DNA of 64,000 nucleotides from Eulemur rufifrons. Taxonomy: Eukaryota > Chordata > Mammalia > Primates > Lemuridae. Shown here one piece after another: positions 23,111 to 35,135 of the stretch. The stretch spans positions 286,737,343-286,801,342 of the forward strand of contig NC_090989.1 of NCBI RefSeq assembly GCF_041146395.1, written 5' to 3'. The position numbers were made by a program, and so were the translations under genes. The notes below the pieces were generated by a model. That model searched no databases and was not told where the DNA came from. It saw nothing but the letters and a program-made list of their open reading frames with translations. How positions within the stretch are numbered: position 1 is the first letter of the stretch; each line of letters starts with the position of its first letter.

Positions 23111-23437
23111 TCCCCCGGCCTTTGTCGCCAACTGTAGGCTCTTTCCGTCACCCGCGGGGTGCACAGTCCCGACCCTGGGGTCTGCTTGCGCAGGCCCTGC
23201 GGTTTCTCGGTGGTCTTGGCGGCAATGGCACCTTCTGGAAGAGTCTTCCTGTTGTCCAAACTGCAGGGGTTTTGCGCCTAGATCCAGTTGCTCCTCGCAC
23301 AAAGATCCAATGATTGATAGGAGGGTTGCCAAGGAAGGAAGGAATTTTTAACTGGAGAGACCTGGAGAAAAGCAGCTGCTCAAATCCGTCTCCGGCTAGA
23401 GGAGCTCTCGGGCTCTCAGGGAGGGGACGCGAGCCCG

Positions 23438-23640
23438 GCAGGTGGCGAGTCCCGGGGCAGGTGTGGGGGGTGGCGACTCCTGGGGCAGGTGTGGGGGGGT
23501 GAGTCCCGGGGCAGGTGTGGGGGGGTGAGTCCCGGGGCAGGTGGGGATGGGGGAAGGCGAGCCCCGGGGGCGACGGAGGTGGGGGGATGGCGAGTCCCGG
23601 GGCAGGTGGGGGTGGGGGGATGGCGAGTCCCGGGGCAGGA
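23438..23640 (+). repeat. G-rich minisatellite
   Basis: Imperfect tandem copies of GAGTCCCGGGGCAGGTGTGG with G-runs of varying length (GGGGGGTGA, GGGGGGATGGC) give units of about 27-35 bases, roughly seven copies. The G-runs could form quadruplexes on the plus strand. Confidence 0.85.
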
Positions 23641-25991
23641 ACTCTGACCCCTGCAGTCCCAGTTACCCGGAGGCTGAGGCCGGAGGATCGCTGGAGCCCA
23701 GGACTTCTGGGCTGTGGCGCGCTGTGCCCATCAGGTGTCCGCAGTAATTTCGGCATCAACATGGTGACCTCTCTGGAGTGGGGGACCAGGTTGGCTAAGG
23801 AGCAGTGAATCGGCTCAGGTCGGAAACAGAGCAGGTCAAAACTCTCTGGCTGATCAGAATCTCAAATCCTTTGTCTTGCAAAAAATCCTTCTTTTCTGGG
23901 AAACTCCAAAGGTCCAGGAGTTAGTTAAGGGAGAGGATTACATTGGGGTCGCCAAAATTTGCTCGGTGAGGGGCAGGTACAGTCTCTGGCCACACAGGTG
24001 TGATTTTACTGTTGGTGTCTCTGTCAACTAAACTAAAATCTTAAGTCCCCCTCCCCCACCTGCTGACCGAATGGACCCCTCCTGGCCAAGTGGATGCCCT
24101 AAAACATTCTGTGCAGAACCACTGCTGTTTCCCGGGGCCATATTTAGTCCAGAATCCTCTTTTCTAGACCCACACAGCCTAGCTGGCTTCTCTGGAATCT
24201 TCTGGGCATTGGAAGTGATGAAAACTACAAGGAAGAGAGAAAGGAGATATTATGTCTTGTTTTCCCCTGGAGCAGTAGGTGCCAGGGGACCCTGGGGTCT
24301 GAAGCCACCCTCAGAGGCCTGGTGGGCAGCTCAGAGCCCACCTGTGAGCAGAGGTCCGCGCCAGCTGAGACTCTGCCCTGTGTCGGGAGCCCCCACTCCT
24401 GTTGGGAGCTGGGTTCTCGTGCAGATGGGGGGCAGATGGAGGGACCTCCCGGCAGGCCCCCGGGGCCTTTTCCCTTTTGTTCCCTGCACTGCAGTGTGTG
24501 TGTGTGGGGGATGCCTGTCACCCTCCCTGGAAACTACACCCCCTCCCCATTGTCATGTGGGGGCTGAGCCTAGAGACTGGCTGCCCCCCAGGTGGATGGG
24601 ACGTGGGGACATCTGCATGGGACATGCACACCGGGGGTGTGACGGTGGGGTCCCACCCGGGCACTCGCCCTGTCCTGAGAGGATCTCTGTGCCCCCCCCA
24701 CCCACTCCATGGTCAGCCTGTCGCCATTGGCAGTTTTTAGGGGCCAGAGACCTCCCTGGGGGTTCCCCGCAGGGAACCACTCCTGTGGAGGGTGGGGGTG
24801 GAGCTGCCCAGTGCTAAGTCCCTGGGGGCTTTGGGGGTCACCTGTGGCAGCATGAGCCCACCTCCAGCCCCCAGCCCAGAAGGACCCTCAGCCCCCAAGA
24901 GCCTCTGCTCCTTCAGAGGCTCGTCCCAACAGCCCTGGGTGACCTGAGGAGCTGGGCCCAGCATACGCTGTTGGGCTGATGGGCGCGTGTGCACCCCGGA
25001 TGTAGGCATGGGGCCAGCGGGGCCATCATGGGTGGGTGCAGATGTCCAGTTGGGGCAGTGATGACCAGCGGGGGGCTGCCCAGGGCCAAGGGCGGGATGG
25101 ATGGGCTGCAGTCAGGGAGGGCTTCCCGGAGGCGGTGTCCAAAGTGCCCTGTGAAGGCTGTGCTGAGAAAGGGCCTTACTAAGCCCCAGGGGCACAGGCA
25201 CATGGGACAGCCCAAGATGTGGTCCTCCAGCCAGAACAATGAGAAATGAGGCTACGGGCACCTCCCTGGGATCAGGCAGGGCCTTGGGAAGAAAGCAGGA
25301 GAGGTGGTGCAGGCCCTCTGGGTAGGGCCTGGGGATTCCAGGTGCCCCTGGAGGAACAGCTTCCCTTTGCCCTGGGCGAGGGCTGCCCTACAGCCCCCAG
25401 TCCTGGGCTAGTGGGGCCTCCCAGCTTGGCTCAGCACTAGAAGGGCCCATTTGCCAGTCTGTCTCCCCCCAGGGCTCTGATGGCAGCACTGGGTCCCAAC
25501 TCGCTCCATGCCACCTGGCCCGGGACTCAGTGGCTGGGGGCCAGTCACTGGATGACAGGACAGAGCCCGTCCTGGGACAGCAGTGACTGTCAGATGTTCT
25601 GGGGGCTGGACTTGCTTGGTGGTGGAGGCACTGTCTGGCCACCTGTCCTGGCTGGACATCATGCTGTGGGGACACTGGAATGTGCTCCTGTCTCCACCTT
25701 GGTCAGGCCCGCTGCCTGGGACCTCCCCCCGTGAGCCCTGTCTGCAGCCACAGAGCCTGAAGGATCAGTGTGACCCCGAGCTTCCGGCCAACGCACCCCA
25801 GGCTCAGGAGGGGGTTTCTGAGAGGGCTGGTAACTATCTTCATCACTGTCCCCGGTGCAGGCCCGTCCCCTGCGTCCTTCTGCCCCTGGCAAGCAAACCC
25901 ACAGATGCCCCTGTGGGGCACCTTTGTCTTGCGTCACCTGCTGTGGCCCTCCCAATGGGCAGGGGCACCCTGACACCCTGGGTCCCCACAG
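23641..25991. other. GC-rich DNA without identified gene (probably duplicated LAMA5 intron)
   Basis: Includes a short Alu-like string (CAGTCCCAGTTACCCGGAGGCTGAGG) at 23655-23700. The remainder is GC-rich with many accidental frames. Its position directly before the LAMA5 exon acceptor suggests LAMA5 intron, but the preceding LAMA5 exons were not found. Confidence 0.5.
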
Positions 25992-27455
25992 GTTTTCCAC
26001 GTGGCCTATGTGCTCATGAAGTTTGCCAACTCGCCCCCCCCCCCGCCAGACCTCTGGGTGCTGGAGCAGTCCAGGGACTTCAGCCACACCTACCAGCTGT
26101 GGCAGTTCTTCGCCTGTGAGTCTTGGGAGCTGTGGGGCCTGGGGGGTGTCCCCAGCGGGGCTGCTGTGACCATGGCTTCTTGAGGTCTCGGTCACCAGCC
26201 CGGCCCTCATGCCCAACCTCTGTGCGGGTCAGGATCGTCTGTCTGAGGACTGGGAGACAAAGGGGAATTCATCAGGTCACCCCTGACTTCCGGCACACCA
26301 CAGGGAGCTGTCAAACATGAAGCCAGCCCAGAGGGAGCCAGGAGATGGCACCGAGATTCCTGCCACCACCAGCCCCTTGGTCGCGGACACTGGCGCCCAT
26401 CACGCGGGATGACGACGCCATCTGCCTCACTGAGCACTCGCGCATCGTGCCCCGGAGAACGGCGAGGTGGGCCGGGGACAGCGTGCTGGCGGTTCTGCCG
26501 GTCTGCTCCTGGCGGCCACACCTGGCCTCACCGCCCACGTCGTCTGCAGACCGTGGTGTCCCTGGAAACGGGCGCCCGGGGGCCATGACCTGCTCCCACC
26601 CGCCGCTGCTGCGTAACTTCACCAAAGGCCACCAACGTCCGCCTGCGTTTCCTGCGCACCAACACGCTGCGGGGTCACCTCACGGGCAAGGCGCTGCGGG
26701 ACCCCACGGTCACGCCCGGGTGAGCCCACCCTGTCTGGCGTGCGGGGCAGCCCCTGGCGGACGGGGCAGGAGCCGGCTCTGGGGGGCAGCCTGGGCCCGA
26801 GGCCCTGGGACTCTGGTGGGGGGGAGCGGTGTCTGGGCCTGGCGCTCGGGCCGGCAGGGCGGTGTTATTGTGGCATCAAGGACGTTGGCGTCGGCGGCCG
26901 CTGCGTCTGCCACGGCCACGCGGATGTCTGCGATGCAAAGGACCCCTCGGACCCTCTCAGGAAAGGCCGTTTCAGGTGAGGCCCTTTGAGCTGAGGCCCC
27001 TTTTACACGAGGCTCCTTTCTGATGAGACCCTTAAAGGTGACCCCCCCAGGTGAGACCCCTCTTAGGTGGGCCCTTTCAGCACAGGCCCCTCCCATGGGC
27101 CGCCCCTTTTTTCTGAAAGACACAGGACAGTGAGCCCACCTGTCTTTCCATTTCCAGATCCTGGCTGGGAAGACGCTGAACTCGGAGTGTCACTGGTTCT
27201 CCGGTAAGGCCAGGAGGGCTCCCTGGCGCCGCGTCCCCGCCCCGATGAGCAGCGAGGGCTGCAGTGCCGGCGCGGGCCACCAGGGGGCGCAGCGCCCTTC
27301 ATGTCCCGCGGCGGCTGTGCCCGCGGCGGGAGAGGACGCGGTGCCGCCACGTTAGCGTCGCCCCGCAGGCGCTGCAACCATGCCGCCTGCCGGCCTGGCC
27401 TCAGACCCGAAGCGACCGCGACCTCCTCGTCCGCGCTGAGACGCGAGGCCCCGAG
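25992..27455 (+). pseudogene. LAMA5: LAMA5 (laminin alpha-5) N-terminal exons, unprocessed pseudogene fragment
   Basis: Exon-like blocks match the laminin N-terminal domain and first EGF-like repeat of LAMA5, a basement-membrane chain. Block 25992-26115 lies between CCCCACAG and CT/GTGAGT and reads [14 protein letters not shown]...[11 protein letters not shown]...TYQLWQFFA. Block ~26385-26468 has [18 protein letters not shown], followed by a 1-base loss. Block ~26545-26720 reads [17 protein letters not shown], shifts frame, then continues [24 protein letters not shown]. Block ~26865-26974 has [27 protein letters not shown]. Blocks 27158-27203 and 27366-27455 fit the next two LAMA5 exons only loosely. 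Part of the second block's start is missing. Introns are retained, so this is a genomic duplicate. A C-run in the first block expands SPRPD to SPPPPPD in frame. The frameshifts make it non-functional. Confidence 0.8.
26975..27110 (+). repeat. Short degenerate tandem repeat
   Basis: AGGTGAGGCCCTTTGAG, TGAGGCCCCTTTTACACGAG, AGGTGAGACCCCTCTTAGG and GCACAGGCCCCTCCC are imperfect copies of an AGGTGAGNCCCCTTT-type unit directly after a LAMA5-like exon, beginning with its donor. Confidence 0.65.
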
Positions 27456-28464
27456 GGTGAGTGCGACCTTCCCTTCCGAGCCCCGCGGGCACCGCCTTCC
27501 CGTGCGCAGCCGCCTGCTGAGGGGCGGCCGGTCCTCAGAGACCCGGGAGGGGCTCCGTGGGGACATGTGGAAACGGGGAACCCGCAGTCTCCACCCCACC
27601 GAGGTCCCCCACGCCCAGGACGTGGTGGCCACGGGTGTGACGTCCACGCGGTGGCCTCTCCGCCCCAATGGGGTAGCGGCCTCTGAGCTGGACGTGGGTC
27701 TGGCTCAGCCTCTGTGAGGGAGGTCGCTGTCCTCTCTCTGTCACTGGCAGGGTGTTCAGGTGGTTGCTCGTGAACGCAGTTTCCTTACAGTAATTCCGTC
27801 CTTCCAGGGAACGTGGCGTCGCCGCGCAACGTCCTCTGTGTCCTGCCTTCAGAGTCCCTGGCGTCCCTGCTGCGTGAGGTCTGCTGCTTCACGGAAAGTC
27901 CTCCCGTGTGTTTTACCGTGTGTTTCGCAGCAGCCACACGCTCCCAGGCCGTCACCGTTAACCCCAAATCAGGAAACACACCATTGTCCGCGACCGTCCC
28001 ATCCCCCAGGCCCGCTTCTCCGCCTTCCCCAACTGGGGAAAAAATGTGTCTTTTCCTCCGGTTCCAGTTTTCTTTTCCCGGAACCGTTTCCGAGACTGTC
28101 CCTCAGTTTCCCCGCCTTGGCAGATCTAAAGGGCAGAGCTGACTCCACGGCGGGTGTGGGCAGCGCTTCCTCCTGAGCAGCACGGGACTCGCCATGGCCT
28201 GCAGACCCCGCGGTCCTGCCTGCTCCCCTGTCCCGTGGGGTCCACCCCAGCGGCCTGCGGTCTACTCTGCTGTCATTTTCAGGTGCACAGCAGGCTGTTG
28301 GTGTCTCGGGGCTTTTATTCGGGTTCTGTCAACCTGTCCACACAGTGGACACCCTTAGCAGATTTTCTAAGGCTTTGCCCAGCTAGAGCCTTAAAGTCAC
28401 AGCAGTTTGTAATATCTAACGGTAGAAAAAGTGGATGATGTGATTTTTCAAAAGACAAAGAATT
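27456..28464. other. No gene seen; CpG-rich to mixed
   Basis: GC-rich at the left, falling to the right. Several overlapping frames are present but none is recognisable. No splice-bounded exon could be matched to LAMA5 beyond 27455. Confidence 0.5.
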
Positions 28465-28797
<333 letters not shown>

Positions 28798-29135
28798 CCC
28801 CCCAAATTATTATCTAATATATCATGTGCAAGAATCACCTTCAATTTATACATAAACCAAGGAAATAGTAGCTAAACACAGAGTTCATATTTGGGATAAT
28901 TAGTAAAGAAAAATTAAATCTCACTGCCAAATGAATGGCAAATGGCCCAATTGATCATGGAAATTTCATAAGAATTTACTGAACCACATGTTACCTTACT
29001 GTAATTCTCTAGCCATGTGCGTGCACACCGGTTGCAAGGTATCTCAGGTTTGCCCACTGATGTTTACATCACCAATCGATATAGTTAAGTGATAAAGTCC
29101 TAGTCCATATTATGACAACGTATATAAATATCTGA
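28798..29135. other. No gene seen; AT-rich
   Basis: Begins with a C-run after the Alu, then AT-rich unclassified sequence. Confidence 0.5.
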
Positions 29136-29880
29136 AAGCACCTTTTAAAATTTCACCGTTTTTACCATTTGTGAATATATAATTCAATGGAGTGTCGTAC
29201 ATTGCCCGTGTTGTGCAACCATCTATTTATTAATAGTTCCAGATGTTTTTCTTCTTCCTCTGAAGGAAACTCGAAGCCCGTTACGAGGTCACTTTCGTTT
29301 CCCTGTCCCCCAAGTCCCCAGCAAGCACTAATCTGCATTTCATCGCTGTGGATTTGCCTGCTCTGGACATTTCATACAAATGGACTCATATAATATGTGG
29401 CCTTTGTGCCTGGTTTCTTTCACTTAGGACGTTTTCAAGGTTCATCCGTGTTGTGATATACATCAGTACTTCATTCTTTTTCTCTGTATGATTCAATACA
29501 CACAGCATTCACCGTTCTTAAGTGCCCACTGCAGTGGCTTGAACCACGTGCACATCGCTGTGGAACCATCACCACCACCCATCTCCAGAATTGCTTTCAT
29601 CTTCCCCAAGTGGAACCTGTACTCGTTGAACACCCACTTCGTATTTTCTCTTCCCCCATCCCCTGGAAACTACTCCAGCTACCTAAAAAGTAGAGCACAC
29701 TCTATTTGTCGTTGTGTGCCTGGGTTGTTTCTTTTAGCACGATGTTGTTACGTATGTCAGAATTTCCACATTTTTAAGGCTGAATTATAGTTCACTGTGT
29801 GGATGGCCCACGTTTTATATATCTGCTCATCTGTCAGTGGACACTTGCGTTGCTTCCACCTTTTGGTACCGTGAATAATG
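29136..29880 (-). mobile_element. L1M 3' ends, antisense, two successive copies, cut by the duplicon
   Basis: Antisense L1 3' landmarks (GTTGTGCAACCATC, CAAGTCCCCAGCAAGCACTA, GGATTTGCCTGCTCTGGACA, GGTTCATCCGTGTTGTGATA) run to about 29490. Then the same series restarts (GGAACCATCACCACCACCC, CCCCTGGAAACTACT, GCTTCCACCTTTTGG, GTGAATAATGCTGC). That suggests two insertions or a tandem duplication. The element breaks off at GAATAATG, exactly where duplicon copy 2 starts. Confidence 0.8.
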
Positions 29881-30401
29881 CTGCTCTGTCCTCATGGGGC
29901 CTCCTCCTGGGGTGTCTGTTATAAGGACACCTGTCACTGGATTTAGGGACCCCCATCTCAAGATCCTTAACTTAATTACTTCTACAAAGACCCTATTTTA
30001 ATATAAGTTCCTATTCTGAGGTTCCTGGTGGACGCGAATTTGGGGGGCGCTATCACACCAGCTCTACCAGCGGCACGAGCAGTTGCTGGGGGTGTTCATC
30101 GGAGGGCCAGGTCCCCAATTGCCCTGCTCAGCTCCCTGCCCAGGGTTCCTGTGCACAGGTGGGAGCTCAGAGGTCCCCGCAGGAGGCCGGCTCTCAAGTG
30201 TGCCCATTCCCCTGCCCTCTGCTCACACCTGAGCTGGCTGGGGCGGGCCCACTCCCTGCCTGTCAGGTTCTGGACTCTGTGGCTGGCCTTGCACCTCCTG
30301 AGAGAGACAGAGACAAGAGAGTGAGGGAGACAGAGACACAGATAGACAGAGGGCAGGGGAGACAAAGAGGCAGAGATGGACACACACGCAGAGGAGGGAG
30401 G

Positions 30402-32525
30402 GGGCAAGTAGGAGGTGTGGCCACCTGGGTGGTACAGCGACACCACATGACATCTTGGGAATGCCACCTGCCCTGGAGCTCCGTGGATGGAACGGACTCG
30501 GTTTTGCCAAAGGATGGTCACGGAGCCCCACTGTCCTCCCCAACCATGTGAACCTGGTAGAAAGTCCCAGGGCCTTCCTGAACCAGCGGGATCTACACAG
30601 CCAGGTGTGGGGCAGGGCCTGGTGGGACCAAGCCTCCCAGGGAAGCCCAGAGAGGGGAGCGGGGGGACCTGTGTCCACACTTGTCCTACCCCTCCGCCCT
30701 CTGCAGCAGTGGGGTGGGGAGGGGGCAGCTCTCCCTCCTGGAAGCCTCTCTGGCTGACCGGGCACTGGGCTACTGCTTTGGGCCAGGAGGGTGTCAGGAC
30801 GCTGACTTGGCAGCGGGGTGGGGTGTGGCTGTGGGGTGCAGAAGTCTCGGGGGCACAGGGCTCCTGGGCAGCTCCCTGTGCCCAATCCACAGGTATGGGA
30901 CTGTGCAGGGGCTAAGGGGCTTCTGCTCACCCCCCAGGCCCTGCAGGCCCCTCTCTGTCCCTCCTGCATGGTCTGACTCCCCCCTCAGCGTTCACCCCCC
31001 TCCCCACCCGGGGAGCTCCGGGGTTTGGAGTTTCATTCCAGGTGGCCTGGGGCTGCTGGCAGTGGGCGGTCGGTCATGCTCGGCCACAGCAACGCCTGGA
31101 CGTCTGTTCAGCCTCTCCCTGGAGAGGCAGCACCATTCACACCCTCCCCCTCCGCAGAGCCAAGGCAGGACCAGCCCCGTCCGGACACCACCGAGCCCAC
31201 AGCACACCTGGCCCTTGGCCCTGGGGTTTGGCTGCCCGCAGCCTTGGGCCTGCTGAGCCCCTCCCGGAGTCCTGGCCCAGGGCAGGCTCTGTCCTCAAGC
31301 AGCACTGCTAGGGCCCTCTCACTGGAGCCACGTGGGGATCGAGCAGCTGGATTCCAGAACGGGGGCCTCTCGACCTGGTTCCTGTTTTGGGCACAGAACC
31401 ACGCAGCTCAGCGCCTCGCCTGCCTGGTCCCAGCCCTGCCTGTGTTCCTGGGCCTCCCCAACGTGCCCCATCATTTTGTTTGGAGTGGGAAGCTGCTGGG
31501 GGTCGGGGGGCTGAGGCAATATGGCAGTGATCAACAGCTCCTGCTTGTGAGCACTTGTGAGCACCTTGCGAAGCACCTCAAAATCTACCAGGGACACAAA
31601 AGCCAAATTCAGGAGATGCTTGAAACACACATGGGGGCCTCTGATCCTGGCAGGCAGGGACTTAGTGGGAATTGGCTGGCCGCAGGGCAGACGGCTGACC
31701 CTCGACATCGGAAGGCACCGAGTACATGCAGTAGGCTCACAGCAGGCCAACAGCCCCCCACGTGCCTGGGGCTGCGAGCTGGCCCGACGCCTGCCAGCCT
31801 CAAGATGCCCAGGGCCCTGGAGAGGAAGCTAGCTATGCTAGATTGCTGGCCTGTCCAAGCAGGGTCCCAGCGGGAAGCAGCAGAGGTGTTGGGGAGCAAG
31901 GGGAAGTGGCCCCTGGGACATTCCAAAGTCCAGCCAAGGACACCGGCAGGAGGCAGTGGGGAGCTGTGCGGGTTGCAGGCAGGGCGCCACATGGCAGAGG
32001 AAGCTGGCATAGCTGGCAGCTTTCAAGCTAGATTGCAAAAGGCCACCAGCAGGGGTCCCAGTGGGGACTCAGGGTCCCTGGCCTTGAGCAAGGATTCTCA
32101 GCCGGGGTACGGTGGCTCCCCAGTGTCCCAAGCGCCCGGAGGATGGGCCCTTTGATGCGCGGGAGCTGGGCAGCCTCTGCCGGGCAGGGCGACCATGCAG
32201 CCCACTGCCGAGCGAGTGAGGTCCGTGCCCTCGGGGCTCCAGTAGCTCCTGTGGGGCCCGGGCAAGGATGAGCTACAGCTTGAGCAGGAGGTCTGGGGAG
32301 GGTGCAGGGCGGGGGTGGGCGGGCCCGAGGGTGTGGACAGCTGGGGAAGGTCTGGTGCGTGGCAGGAACAGAAGTTCTCTGAAAAGGAGTCTGGAGGAAA
32401 GAGACTCATTCCAGAGACCCCGCCTTCCGTGTGATAGGGTGGCCATTCCAGAGAGCACAGGGAAGGCTCAGGTCACACAGGGGAAGTTCCCGCTCAGGCT
32501 CCAGTCAGGTTCATTATACAAATGA
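30402..32525. other. GC-rich left half of duplicon copy 2, no gene identified
   Basis: The longest frame (31025-32155) spans a region that is broken differently in copy 1, because small indels shift phase. It has no domain-like features, so I treat it as an accident of GC-rich composition. Confidence 0.6.
32508..32524 (-). promoter_or_regulatory. Possible TATA-like element downstream of the CCAAT array
   Basis: On the minus strand the array is followed within about 30 bases by ATTTGTATAATGAACC, a TATA-like word. The same word lies at about 7847-7863 in copy 1. CCAAT boxes followed by a TATA-like box is a promoter-like order. There is no direct evidence of use. Confidence 0.3.
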
Positions 32526-32529
32526 GGGA

Positions 32530-35135
32530 TTCACTGCTTGGTCTGATTGATCAGTGCAGCTGAGTCCTAATTGGTCAATACAGATGAGTCTGAGTGTTCA
32601 ATGCAGCTGAGTCTGATTGGTCATGGTGGCTTACTTCTAATTGCTCAATGCAGCTGAGTCTGATTGGTCAATGCAGCTGAGTCTGATTGGTCACTGTGGC
32701 ATACTTCTAATTGCTCAATGCAGCTGAGTCGGTTTGGACAGTGAGGCTGAGTCCTGATTGGCCAGTGCAGCTGAGTTTGATTGGTGAGTGAGGCTGAGTC
32801 CTTATTGGTCAGTGTGGCTGAGTCGGATTGGACAATTTGGCTTAGTCCTGATTGGTCAACTTGGCTGAGTCTGCTCCGTCAATGTGGCTGCGTCTGATTG
32901 GTCAGTGCAGCTGAATACTGATTGGTCAATGTGGCTGAATCTGATTGGTCAGTGTGGCCGAGTCCGGATTAGTCAGTGTGGCTGAATCTGATTGGTCATT
33001 GTGGCTGAGTCCTGATTAGTTAGTGTGGCTGAATATGATTGGTCAGTGTGGCTGAGTCCTGATTAGTTAGTGTGGCTGAATATGATTGGTCAGTGTGGCT
33101 GAGTCCTGATTAGTGAGTGTGGCTGAATCTGACTGGTAAGTGCGGCTGAGTCCTGATTAGTTAGTGTGGCTGAATCTGATTGGTCAGTGCGGCTGAGTAC
33201 TGATTGGTCAACGTGGCTGAGTCTGATTGATCAATGCGGCTGATCTGATTGGTCAGTGCAGCTCAGTTCTGACTAGTCAGTGTGGCTGAATCTGATTGGT
33301 CAGCGCGGCTGAGTCCTGATAGGTCAACGTGACTGAGTCTGATTGCTCAATGCCTCTGAGTCTGATTAGTCAGTGTGGCTGAATCTGATTGGTCAGTGTG
33401 GCTCAGTCCGGACTAGTCAGTGTGGCTGAATCTGATTGGTCAGTGTGGCTGAATCTGATTGGTCAACATGCATGAGTCTGATTGCTGAATGAGGCTGAGT
33501 CTGATTGGTCAGTGACGCTAGTGCTGATTGGTCAGTGTAGCTGAATGTGATTGGTCAGTGCAGCTGATTCTTCATTGGTCAGTGTAGCTGAGTCGGATTG
33601 GACAAGCTGGATGAGTCCTCATTGGTCAATTTGGCTGACTCTGCTTCGTCAGTGTGGCTGCGTCTGATTGGTCAGTGCTGCTGAATACTGATTGGTCAGT
33701 GTGGCTGAATCCTGATAGGTCAGTGTGGCTGAATCCGATTGGTCAGTGCTGCTGAGTCCTGATTGGTCAACGTGGCTGAGTCTCATTGGACAGTGAGGCT
33801 TAGTCCTGATTGGTCAGTGTGGGTGAGTCTGATTGGACAATTTGGCTGAGTCTGCTTCGTCAGTGTGGCTGCGTCTGATTGGTCAGTGCGGCTGAGTCCT
33901 AATTGGGTAATGTGGCTGAATCTGATTTGTCAGTGTGGCTGAGTCCTGACTAGTCAGTGTGGCGGAATCTGATTCGTCAGTGCTGCTGAGTCCTGATTGG
34001 TCAACGATGCTAAATGTCATTGGTCAATTTGTCTGAGTCTCAATGGTCAGTGACGCTGAGACCTGATTGGTCCATGTGGCTGAATCTGATTGGTCAGTGC
34101 GGCTGATTCCTCATTGGTAAGTGTAGCTGAGTCGGATTAGTTAGTGTGGCTGAGTCCTGACTAGTCAGTGGGGCTGAATCTGATTGGTCAGTGCGGCTGA
34201 ATCTGATTGGTCTGTGTGGCTGATTCCTCATTGGTCAGTGTAGCTGGGTCTGATTGGATAATTTGACTGAGTCGTGATTGGTCAATTTGGCTGAGTCTGC
34301 TTCCTAAGTATGGCTGCGTCTGATTGGTCAGTGCGGCTGAGTCCTGATTGGTCAATGTGGCTCAATCTGATTGGTCAGTGTGGCTGAGTCCTGATTAGTC
34401 AGTTTGGCTGAATCTGATTGGTCAGTGTGGCTGAGTCTGATTGGTCAGTGCTGCTGAGTTCTGATAGGTCAACGTCACGGAGTCTGCTTGTTTAATGCGA
34501 CTGAGTCCTGTTTGATCAGTGTGGCTGCGTCTGATTGGACAACTTGGCTGATTCCTGATTGGTCAATTTGGCTGAGTCTGATTCATCAATGTGGCTGCGT
34601 CTGTTTGGTCACTGAGGCTGAATCCTGATTGGTCAATTTGACTGAATCTGATAGATCAGTGGACTGAGTCCTGATTGGTCAATGTGGCTCAGTCTGATTG
34701 GTCAGTGTGGCTGAGTCCTAATTAATCATTGAGGCTGAATCTGCTTGGTGTGTGTGGCTTAGTCCTCATGAGTCATTGTGGCTGAATCTGATTGGTCAGT
34801 GCAGCTGAGTCCTGATTGGTCAACGTGGCTGTGTCTGATTGCTCAATGTGGTTGAGTCTGATTGGTCAGTGAGATTGAGGCCTGATTGGTCAATGTGGCT
34901 TAGTCTGATTGGTCATTTTGGCTGAGTCCTGATTGGTCAATTTGGCTGAGTCTGATTTGACAGTGTGGCTGCATCTGAGTGGTCATTGTGGCTGAATCCT
35001 GATTAGTCAGTGTGGCTGAATCTGATTGGTCAGTGGAGCTGAGTCCTGATTGGTCAACGTGGCTGAGTCCTGTTTGGTCAATGCAGCTGAGTTTGATTGG
35101 TCAGTGTGGCTGAGTCTGATTGGTCAGTGCAGCTG
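32530..35135 (+). repeat. CCAAT-box minisatellite array, copy 2
   Basis: About 2.6 kb of the same 23-24-base units as in copy 1, with CTGATTGGTCA as the core of most units. The two unit types (AATCTGATTGG and GAGTCCTGATTGG) alternate for long stretches, for example 32990-33230. All units read in one direction; I saw no inverted block. It is about 0.7 kb longer than copy 1. Confidence 0.95.

Noticed and set aside
22742..23332. 196-codon minus-strand frame
   Set aside because: Open because of the C/T-skewed, CpG-rich tract. No splice signals or motifs.
31025..32155. 376-codon open frame in duplicon copy 2
   Set aside because: The matching region in copy 1 is broken and phase-shifted, and the composition explains the frame. 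No domain is visible.
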